Below, one piece after another: positions 5,651 through 10,613 of a stretch of DNA of 10,613 nt. This DNA is from Chloroflexota bacterium. Its GTDB lineage: Bacteria > Chloroflexota > Anaerolineae > Promineifilales > Promineifilaceae. Both the position numbers and the translations under genes were made by a program. The notes under the pieces were generated by a model. The model was not told where the DNA came from. It was given only the letters and a program-made list of their open reading frames with translations, and searched no databases. Each line of letters starts with the position of its first letter. Positions within the stretch are counted from its first letter, which is position 1. The DNA lies in assembly GCA_024278255.1 (NCBI GenBank), contig JAJRTP010000287.1, positions 1 to 10,613 on the forward strand. Direction: 5' to 3'.

Positions 5651-7462
5651 TTATTGACCCAACTCTGCCTCAATATAAGCGGAAAACGCTTCAAAGGGCT
5701 GCGCGCCGGAAAGGAAACGGCCGTTAATAAAGAAAGCCGGCGTCCCACTCACCCCCACGTCAATCCCCTCATTCAAGTCAGCCATAATCGCCTCCTCATA
5801 CCGGTTCTCCTGCACACACTGGCCAAAAGCCGCCTTATCCAGACCCAATTCCGCCGCGTAACCGATGAAAATCGTCTCCGCCTGTCCGTTGGCCCAGGCA
5901 TCCTGATTCTCAAACAACTTGTTGTGAAATTCCAGATAGGCGCCCTGTTCCCCGGCACAGCGGGCCGCATTAGCCGCCGCCACTGCCTGCGGATGAATCC
6001 GCGTCAGAGGGAAATCCTTAAACACATAACGCACCTGACCCGTATCAATATACTGTTCCTGAATGAGCGGGAAGGTTTGCTGAAAATGACGGCCGCAGAA
6101 AGGGCACTGGTAATCGGTATATTCAATCAACGTCACCGGCGCGTTAGGATCGCCAATGGAATGCGCCTCATCCGTGGGGATGTCCACCGGGCCGGCCGGT
6201 GTCGGTGGCTGCGGCGGCTGATTTTGCTGCTCCAGATATGCCTGATACGCTTGCCGCGCCTGAACCTCAATCGCATCTCCAATCCCGTCATTCTCACCCA
6301 ACTCAATCACATACTCAAATACATCATACGGCTGCGCCCCGGATACCAGATAGCCATTAATGAAGAAGGCCGGCGTTCCCGTCACACCCAGAACAGACCC
6401 TTCTTCCAAACTGGCCTGAATACTGTCCGGATACTCACTCGTACTGACACATTCCTCATACGCCTCCATATCCAGATTCATATCCTCCGCCAAGCTGGCA
6501 AAATGGGCCGTTGCCGCCTCATCCCCCACATCGCTCCAAACTGATTGGGAGGCAAAGATAGCATCGTGCATTTCCAGATAAGTATCCTGTTCCCCGGCAC
6601 AGCGAGCGGACAAAGCCGCTTCCCTGGCTTCCGCATGTAGCTGATCCAGCGGGAAATCCTTGATAACGTAATACACCCGACCGGTATCAATCATATTTTC
6701 AATCAACTGGGGCATCGTTTCTTGCGAATGCCGGTTGCAGAAGGGACATTGGTAATCGGTATATTCCACGATGGTTACAGCCGCATTCGGGTCACCCATA
6801 GCAAAAGCCGTCGTATCGCCATCCAGGGCAATGGCTGCCGGGGTAGGCACGGCAAATTCCGGGGGTAATTCGTTGTCCTGCGCTTTCACAGAAGCCAGTT
6901 CCCCCCCATCGGAAATAGTAGCAAACGCCTGCTCAAAAGTGGCTAAGGGCTGCGCGCCAATCAAAGGCTGTTCGTTGATGAAAAAGCTGGGCGTACTGCG
7001 CACCCCGCGTGACGCGCCATAGGCCAAATCAGCCTCAATCTCGTCGGCGTACTTATCGCTTTCCACACAGGCCGTATATTGCGCCATCTCCAGCCCCACT
7101 TCTTCGCCATAGGGAATAAACACGTCGCTGCCGCCAACGGTAGACCACTCCGGCATCTTCTCAAACAGGAGATCGTGCATATCCCAATAATAGGTGATGC
7201 CCTGCTCCCCGGCACAGCGGGAAGCGTTAGCGGCCCCGGCCGCTTGAGGATGAATACTGTTCAGGGGAAAATCATAAAAGATCAGCCGGACTTCCCCATT
7301 AGCAATCTGGTTTTCCTTGATGGAGGGCATTGTTTGCTGGAAAAATCGCTGGCAAAAGGGGCACTGGAAATCGGAAAATTCTTCCAGCACGATGGGCGCG
7401 TCGGGACTGCCCATGTAGGGACGGCCGTCTTCCGTAAAGCCCATCTCAATCCCACCGACCAC
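5651..7462 (-). CDS. Triple DsbA-like thioredoxin-domain protein (body of a nonsense-split lipoprotein)
   Basis: Disulfide oxidoreductase-like protein of 603 residues made of three homologous DsbA/thioredoxin_4 domains. Each has a CPFC redox site (C34-C37, C239-C242, C453-C456) after a conserved G-x-P-x-A-x-V-x-x-x-E-[FY] strand, a CAGEQ segment and a late TP cis-proline motif (P158, P364, P575) followed by FFIN and GAQP. Linkers are Pro/Gln-rich, notably QQNQPPQPPTP before domain 3. DsbA-like proteins work outside the cytoplasm, yet this frame has no signal peptide. Its GTG at 7462 follows immediately, in the same frame, the TAA ending a lipoprotein signal and linker (7463-7687). No ribosome binding site precedes that GTG; ATG 7444 is an alternative. 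I infer one gene broken, or recoded, at the TAA. Single and double-domain relatives are known; three in one chain is uncommon to my knowledge. Confidence 0.85.
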   Translation of the reverse strand: MVGGIEMGFTEDGRPYMGSPDAPIVLEEFSDFQCPFCQRFFQQTMPSIKENQIANGEVRLIFYDFPLNSIHPQAAGAANASRCAGEQGITYYWDMHDLLFEKMPEWSTVGGSDVFIPYGEEVGLEMAQYTACVESDKYADEIEADLAYGASRGVRSTPSFFINEQPLIGAQPLATFEQAFATISDGGELASVKAQDNELPPEFAVPTPAAIALDGDTTAFAMGDPNAAVTIVEYTDYQCPFCNRHSQETMPQLIENMIDTGRVYYVIKDFPLDQLHAEAREAALSARCAGEQDTYLEMHDAIFASQSVWSDVGDEAATAHFASLAEDMNLDMEAYEECVSTSEYPDSIQASLEEGSVLGVTGTPAFFINGYLVSGAQPYDVFEYVIELGENDGIGDAIEVQARQAYQAYLEQQNQPPQPPTPAGPVDIPTDEAHSIGDPNAPVTLIEYTDYQCPFCGRHFQQTFPLIQEQYIDTGQVRYVFKDFPLTRIHPQAVAAANAARCAGEQGAYLEFHNKLFENQDAWANGQAETIFIGYAAELGLDKAAFGQCVQENRYEEAIMADLNEGIDVGVSGTPAFFINGRFLSGAQPFEAFSAYIEAELGQ

Positions 7463-7687
7463 TTACTGAGCGACTGGATTAGCCGCAATAGATGAAGGGA
7501 TGGCCGGCGCAGCGGCATTTGTCGGCCGGGGATTACTTGTCGTGGCTTCGGCTGATTCCGCCGGGATATTGGACTCAGCTTCCCCCTCAACGGCCGTATC
7601 CGCCGGCCCACATGCTGCCAAAAAGAACACGGCCGTTACCCAAACGGCCGTCAGAATAAAAAAGCGTTGTTGTTTATAAACAGTCAT
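7463..7687 (-). CDS. Lipoprotein signal and linker, 5' part of the split triple-DsbA gene
   Basis: 74-residue product: a short charged start, a hydrophobic stretch (residues 9-25) and a lipobox LAAC with the lipidated cysteine at C26. A low-complexity linker rich in Ala, Glu, Pro, Ser and Asn follows, ending NPVAQ and TAA. This is the classic leader of an exported, membrane-anchored lipoprotein, but no folded domain follows before the stop. The next codon in the same frame begins the triple thioredoxin protein. If the TAA (7465-7463) were CAA, the two would form one lipoprotein of 678 residues. The ATG at 7687 has only a weak GAGAG-type site. Three ACGGCCGT octamers in this 225-base frame each encode Thr-Ala-Val, two of them in the signal peptide. 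Confidence 0.7.
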   Translation of the reverse strand: MTVYKQQRFFILTAVWVTAVFFLAACGPADTAVEGEAESNIPAESAEATTSNPRPTNAAAPAIPSSIAANPVAQ

Positions 7688-7785
7688 AAAAAATCTCTCT
7701 TCTCACTCGTTATTGATTCGTCACCAGTCTGCACTTGTGTTAGACTCTTGTGTTTGTTTCAAAAATTATTTGTTCTTGGTCATTG

Positions 7786-7834
7786 GGTAATCAGGTGATG
7801 GTCAATAACTCAATTACCCAGTTACCTGATTACC
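7786..7834. repeat. Palindromic small repeat, second copy of the GTAATTGG family
   Basis: GGTAATCAGGT (7786-7796) and ACCTGATTACC (7824-7834) are perfect inverted repeats. The interior has ATTACCCAGTTACC, sharing CCAGTTACC plus ATTACC with the repeat at 1544-1560. It sits between the divergent lipoprotein and surface-protein genes, 20 bases before the GTG of the latter. Confidence 0.65.
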
Positions 7835-7853
7835 AACTTATCTTAGTGGAATT

Positions 7854-8672
7854 GTGGGGAAGATACCAACATTGACCCGGTTTGCTTTATTGGTTTTAAT
7901 CTTCATCGGATACACTGTAGCCACTCGGTCTACGGCCGTATTCGCCCAAAGCAGCGGCATCACCAGTCCGGCGTCAGGAGACGTTATTTCCGGGCAGGTA
8001 ACAGTGATGGGCACGGCCGTACACCCCGATTTCTTGCGCTACGAACTGGCCTTCCTCAACCAGTCAGCCGGGGCAACAGATTGGGTCGTCTTTGCCGACG
8101 GTGTCAACCAGGTGACAGACGGCGTTCTGGCAGTGTGGGACACGACAGCCGGGCGAGGCAGCGGATCGCCCGTTTTCCCCGACGGCCGTTACCAATTACG
8201 TCTGCGCATCGTCAAAACTGATTACAACTACGATGAATACTTCGTCACCGGTCTGACCATCAGCAACGAAGGCCCGACCCCCACACCGACGCCGGATGAG
8301 ACGGCCGTAGCTGCTACGGGAACGGCCGTGTCCGCTCCGGCGCAGGGCACAACAGAAGGGGGCGTACTGGTACCAGCCACACCCATCCCCTCCCTGACGC
8401 CGTTTCCCACGCCCACGCCGCCGGCCACGCCCGCCCCGCCACCAGACAGCGGTACATCTGGGGACGCAGCGGCAGACAACCAGGGCGGGCTGGCCGCCCA
8501 ACTGGAAAATGCCAATACCAGCCGCATCGGTCAGGCATTTTGGTTAGGCGTCAAAATCAGTATCGGTATTTTTGCCCTTTTTGCTCTCTACCTGATTCTA
8601 CGCGGCATTTTCCGCTGGTTGTGGCGGGTGGTTTGGGTCAAAAAAGTTAGAGGCGACGACCTGATTGACTGA
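7854..8672 (+). CDS. Secreted surface protein with Ig-like domain, Pro/Thr linker and C-terminal membrane anchor
   Basis: 272-residue protein with no recognised family name. GTG 7854 is the only usable start after an in-frame stop at 7827, and its ribosome binding site is weak. Residues 8-31 form a signal peptide (Arg, then a hydrophobic core ending VFAQ, cleavage likely near A30/Q31). Residues about 34-138 look like a beta-sandwich of bacterial Ig/adhesion type (SPASGDVISGQVTVMGTA, later FPDGRYQLRLRIV, ending VTGLTISN). Residues about 141-207 are a Pro/Thr/Ala-rich low-complexity linker. A membrane segment at about 229-251 is followed by a basic tail, implying a cell-surface domain on a stalk. 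It is divergent from the lipoprotein gene. Five ACGGCCGT octamers lie inside: four read Thr-Ala-Val and one Asp-Gly-Arg. Confidence 0.75.
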   Translation: MGKIPTLTRFALLVLIFIGYTVATRSTAVFAQSSGITSPASGDVISGQVTVMGTAVHPDFLRYELAFLNQSAGATDWVVFADGVNQVTDGVLAVWDTTAGRGSGSPVFPDGRYQLRLRIVKTDYNYDEYFVTGLTISNEGPTPTPTPDETAVAATGTAVSAPAQGTTEGGVLVPATPIPSLTPFPTPTPPATPAPPPDSGTSGDAAADNQGGLAAQLENANTSRIGQAFWLGVKISIGIFALFALYLILRGIFRWLWRVVWVKKVRGDDLID

Positions 8673-8685
8673 CAAAACCTATAAA

Positions 8686-8742
8686 ACCGCAGAGAACGCA
8701 GAGACCGCGGAGGTTTATACAAGAGAGAAAACTCCGCGTCCT
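8686..8742. repeat. Palindromic 'CCGCAGAGAACGCAGAG' intergenic repeat, split by the IS
   Basis: The left arm reads CCGCAGAGAACGCAGAGACC then GCGGAGG. CGCGGAG (8706-8712) pairs with CTCCGCG (8732-8738). The right arm is cut after CTCCGCGTC+CT and seems to resume beyond the IS as CTCCGC (10608-10613). Words of this kind are common intergenic repeats in environmental genomes, from memory and not checked. Confidence 0.6.
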
Positions 8743-8744
8743 TG

Positions 8745-8750
8745 TATATT
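8745..8750 (+). promoter_or_regulatory. -10 half of a split IS junction promoter
   Basis: TATATT (five of six to TATAAT) lies 2 bases inside the proposed CT core at the left end. In the integrated form there is no good -35 at 17 bases. In a circular form the right-end TTGACA (10589-10594) would sit exactly 17 bases away: 13 bases, CT, then TG. Transcription would start near 8757 and read into the 5' non-coding region. Confidence 0.55.
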
Positions 8751-8755
8751 GAAAG

Positions 8756-8783
8756 AGTACATTAACAACAACGAATAGCGAAA
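8756..8783 (+). repeat. Left subterminal inverted repeat of the IS
   Basis: AGTACATTAACAA-CAA-CGAATAGCGAAA on the left matches, inverted, AGCACATTAACAA-T-CGAATAGCGAAA of the right end (10557-10582). The differences are one substitution and a short indel. It starts about 14 bases inside the proposed end. Confidence 0.8.
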
Positions 8784-8990
8784 AACACCGATTTGTGGCA
8801 AGCTTTTTTCTGGAGGTCCGAAGCGGCGACTGAATGCGAGTGAGGCGCATGGCGGCCTCGGCGCGGAGATTGTCGTTTGGACTGCCCGGAAGACCCGATT
8901 GGGAACATTGAGACTGCTTTACCAGACAGGTCTCGAATAACATGCAAGGCTGGGTTTGATGCTTGGAACTGGTGGAACCGGGCCAATGCC
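8757..8990 (+). ncRNA. Candidate IS110 bridge RNA in the 5' non-coding region
   Basis: The region between left end and transposase is non-coding and folds into successive hairpins. One is GAGG-U-CCG/CGG-CCUC (8813-8820 with 8853-8859), capped by AUGCG/CGCAU (8834-8838 with 8846-8850). The next is GAGAC-UG/CA-G-GUCUC (8910-8916 with 8927-8934) with a 10-base loop. The third is GGCUGGGUU/AACCGGGCC (8948-8956 with 8976-8984, eight of nine pairs) with a 19-base loop. A 5' stem followed by loop-bearing stems is the architecture described for IS110 bridge RNAs, which pair with donor and target DNA. GCGGAG (8863-8868) is complementary to CTCCGC at the target site, a weak hint. Ends are estimates. 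Guide pairings are not established. Confidence 0.45.
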
Positions 8991-9052
8991 GCTTCGATTA
9001 TGCCTCCCTGAGATTAGATATCCCGTTTTTTACAAAATAAAGGAGGTGTCTG

Positions 9053-10423
9053 ATGAACACTCGTGTTATCGGTATTGACCTGGCCGTGAGCGCCAAGCAC
9101 AAGGCCATGATTTTTGACCCGGCCTGCAATGAGTTTGTTGGCAAACAGATTGTCTTTCGTCCCCGGCCGCAGGAGATGGACCGGTTACTCAACCGGGCGC
9201 GGCAGGGCGCGCCGGCCGATGTTCAGCTTATCGCCGTTCTGGAAGCGACTGGAATGGCCTGGTATCCCGTCAGCGTCTATCTGGAACGCCAGGGAGTCAC
9301 TGTCTATCGCATCAACGGCCAGAAAACGAAAGATTTTCGCCAGGCTTTCTGGAAGCATACCAGCAGCGACCAGATCGATTGCCGGATACTGGCCCGTCTT
9401 TACTACATCGCCCCCGACCGCTTGCACCGCTGCCCCTTGCCTGACGGCCAACTCCTGGATTTGCAGCGGGCCTGCCGCGCCTATGCCCGGTGGCGGGAAC
9501 AGGACACGGCCATGCAGAATCGTATGCAAGCTGTTGACCAGTGGGCCTGGGGCGGCCTGCGCAAATTGGTCCCAGCCGCGGCCCAGCCCTGGATGCGGGA
9601 ACAGTGGTACAACCCCTGGCATGTGTTAGCCGCCGGTAAAGACCGGTTGGCAGCCGCCTGGGAAACCTTTCCCGCCGCTGAGAAAACCGGTACCGCTTGG
9701 ATTGACCGTTGGTTGCTCCGCGCCCAGGAAATGACCCTGCTCTATGGTTCACAGCAGATGGTTGGCTACGATGCCCTGCAAGCGGATATGCGTCAGTACC
9801 TGCGCCTGCGGCAACTGTACGCCCAAGAGCAAGACCGTCTTACCCAGGAAAAAATCCTGCCCCTTTATCAGCAGCTTTTTCCTGATTGTCCGCTGACCTC
9901 TATTTGGGGTATCGGCTCACAAAGCGCCGCCACTTACCGCGCTTTTATCCATGACATCAACCGTTTCCCGACAACCGCTTGCTTCCGTCGCTGGTGCGGT
10001 ATTACGCCCCGCAGCCATCAGAGCGGCGAGGCGGAAGCCAAAGGCTTGCCTCTGTCCAAGGCCGGTCCCAATCTCATCAAGGCAACCCTTTTTCTCAATG
10101 CCGAAGTGGCCCGGCAGTGGGATGTGCAAATCGCCTACATTTACCATCAGCAGATGGTGCAGTACGGCAAACATCATCTCAAGGCTGTTTGCGCTTGCGC
10201 TTCCCATCTGGCCAACCGCATCTATGCCGTTTTGAAGGAACAACGGCCGTATCAATTGCGCGACCTCCGGGGGCGGCCGATTTCCCCGGAAGAATCCCGC
10301 CGGTTATGTTTGCAGTACGCTGTCCCCGAGGAGATACGGCGGCGAAATAACAAACGCTTCCGGCGCAACAAGCGAGAGCAAGCCATTGAAAAGCGCACCC
10401 AAAAACGGCAGCAACGCGGTTAA
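9053..10423 (+). CDS. IS110-family transposase (DEDD recombinase)
   Basis: 456-residue transposase that excises and inserts the element, with RNA guidance in characterised relatives. The N-terminal RuvC-like domain begins VIGIDLAVSAKHKA, with D9, then E64 in VLEATG and D106/D109 in SSDQIDCRILARL, giving the DEDD set. A long helical middle (about 130-275) is followed by the Transposase_20 domain (about 283-370): IWGIGSQSAATYRAFIHDI, CGITPRSHQSG, LSKAGPNLIKATLFLNAE. S324 and S335 are candidates for the catalytic serine. The tail from about 425 is strongly basic and looks disordered. It is somewhat longer than the usual 300-420 residues. An excellent ribosome binding site, AAAGGAGG (9039-9046), lies 6 bases before ATG. 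The frame is intact with all catalytic residues, so the element may be active. Confidence 0.95.
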   Translation: MNTRVIGIDLAVSAKHKAMIFDPACNEFVGKQIVFRPRPQEMDRLLNRARQGAPADVQLIAVLEATGMAWYPVSVYLERQGVTVYRINGQKTKDFRQAFWKHTSSDQIDCRILARLYYIAPDRLHRCPLPDGQLLDLQRACRAYARWREQDTAMQNRMQAVDQWAWGGLRKLVPAAAQPWMREQWYNPWHVLAAGKDRLAAAWETFPAAEKTGTAWIDRWLLRAQEMTLLYGSQQMVGYDALQADMRQYLRLRQLYAQEQDRLTQEKILPLYQQLFPDCPLTSIWGIGSQSAATYRAFIHDINRFPTTACFRRWCGITPRSHQSGEAEAKGLPLSKAGPNLIKATLFLNAEVARQWDVQIAYIYHQQMVQYGKHHLKAVCACASHLANRIYAVLKEQRPYQLRDLRGRPISPEESRRLCLQYAVPEEIRRRNNKRFRRNKREQAIEKRTQKRQQRG

Positions 10424-10433
10424 ATGAATGAAA

Positions 10434-10453
10434 GGCTTCCCGGAAGCCGTTTT
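10434..10453 (+). terminator. Terminator after the IS110 transposase
   Basis: GGCTTC-CCG-GAAGCC (10434-10448) is a perfect hairpin followed by GTTTT, 10 bases after the transposase stop. The T run is short, so it may be only partly efficient. Confidence 0.65.
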
Positions 10454-10556
10454 CAAACCCAACCCGAGAGGCCTTTCCAACCAAACTGAATATAGTTTAA
10501 TGGATTTTTGGGCGGTGTCAAAAGCATATTTGGCCCGTGGATGGCTTTGTATTGCC
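10454..10556 (+). other. 3' non-coding region of the IS
   Basis: About 100 bases without a reading frame. The only structure noted is a short inverted repeat AAACT/AGTTT around GAATAT (near 10484-10499). It is shorter and less structured than the 5' region. Confidence 0.5.
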
Positions 10557-10582
10557 TTTCGCTATTCGATTGTTAATGTGCT
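10557..10582 (-). repeat. Right subterminal inverted repeat of the IS
   Basis: On the plus strand it reads TTTCGCTATTCGATTGTTAA then TGTGCT, the inverted partner of 8756-8783. It ends about 25 bases inside the proposed right end, so the two repeats are placed asymmetrically. Confidence 0.8.
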
Positions 10583-10607
10583 ATGTTCTTGACAAAATTT
10601 AGAACAT
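10583..10607 (+). promoter_or_regulatory. IS right-end hairpin carrying TTGACA
   Basis: ATGTTCT (10583-10589) and AGAACAT (10601-10607) are perfect inverted repeats directly abutting the proposed CT core. TTGACA (10589-10594), a perfect outward-facing -35, starts at the last base of the first arm. In the integrated copy it could drive transcription of the right neighbour; in the circle it would meet TATATT of the left end. Confidence 0.55.
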
Positions 10608-10613
10608 CTCCGC

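Larger units (their letters stand above)
914..10250. repeat. Dispersed ACGGCCGT palindromic octamer, 22 copies
   Basis: First bases counted by eye: 914, 2756, 2870, 2951, 3286, 3497, 3856, 4409, 4593, 4735, 5215, 5717, 7421, 7590, 7629, 7644, 7932, 8013, 8182, 8301, 8322 and 10243. Base composition alone predicts roughly 0.2 copies in this length (my estimate). All but 2870 lie in coding sequence. Only one lies in the first 2.7 kb and only one in the IS. Confidence 0.85.
8741..10607 (+). mobile_element. IS110-superfamily insertion sequence, apparently complete
   Basis: About 1867 bp with one CT core counted. It holds a DEDD transposase (9053-10423), a 310-base 5' non-coding region and a 184-base 3' region. 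Boundaries are proposed from three agreeing signs. CT occurs at both ends (8741-8742 and 10608-10609), matching the core dinucleotide reported for IS621. Removing the element rejoins ...ACTCCGCGTC-CT-CCGC, restoring the arm of a palindromic repeat. In the excised circle the ends would make TTGACA, 17 bases, TATATT. Imperfect inverted repeats lie just inside both ends. No target duplication is expected for the family and none is seen. The last six bases of the window are the only right flank available, so the right end is less secure than the left. Confidence 0.75.

Noticed and set aside
7463..7465. Alternative genetic code reading TAA as an amino acid
   Set aside because: aroB, the DsbA-like gene and the IS transposase all end at TAA in this window, so TAA is used as a normal stop.
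8647..8986. Minus-strand frames of 98 and 74 residues in the intergenic/IS left-end region
   Set aside because: They run across the palindromic repeat and the IS end; the 'LCVLCGF' type peptide is the usual artefact of translating that repeat.
9312..9752. Minus-strand 146-residue frame within the transposase
   Set aside because: Antisense shadow of the IS110 transposase, with no start signals.

Overview
The window (about 54% G+C by eye) looks like a chromosomal piece of an uncultured Chloroflexota, probably an Anaerolineae-like lineage. The assignment is an inference. It rests on the T-box-controlled TrpB2-type tryptophan synthase, the Pro/Thr-rich surface protein, the intergenic 'CCGCAGAGAACGCAGAG' type repeat and a very frequent palindromic octamer, ACGGCCGT (22 copies counted by eye). 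No rRNA, tRNA or CRISPR array was seen.

Layout. Positions 1-87 (minus) hold the first 29 codons of a transposase that runs off the left edge. Next, on the minus strand, is a trpB2 gene (125-1495) behind a complete Trp-specific T-box leader (about 1571-1908) and its own sigma70-type promoter (1929-1957). A 400-base non-coding stretch with degenerate 'ACATCACAGCCGC' repeats and a strong hairpin follows. Then comes a minus-strand cluster: aroQ (2393-2830), aroB (2899-3969) and an Rmd-like sugar-nucleotide reductase/epimerase (3969-4916) whose stop overlaps the aroB start. Further upstream on the same strand lie a small membrane protein resembling M50 site-2 proteases but with HQMGH in place of HExGH (5081-5611), and a three-domain DsbA-like thioredoxin protein (5651-7462). 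The lipoprotein signal and linker of the thioredoxin protein (7463-7687) are separated from it by a single in-frame TAA. Divergently, on the plus strand, is a GTG-started secreted protein with a C-terminal membrane anchor (7854-8672).

The right end is a nearly complete IS110-superfamily element (about 8741-10607) inserted in a palindromic intergenic repeat. Its ends can be proposed at base level: both carry a CT core. Joining them would restore the repeat and, in the excised circle, create a TTGACA-17-TATATT promoter reading into a structured 5' non-coding region that is a good candidate for a bridge RNA.

Functionally, trpB, aroQ and aroB belong to aromatic amino-acid synthesis, though only trpB carries visible tryptophan-sensing control. 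The thioredoxin, lipoprotein and surface-protein genes point to the cell envelope. The most unusual items are the octamer, the reconstructable IS110 element with its split promoter and candidate bridge RNA, the nonsense-split triple-DsbA lipoprotein, the glutamate-less M50-like protein and the well-resolved Trp T-box.
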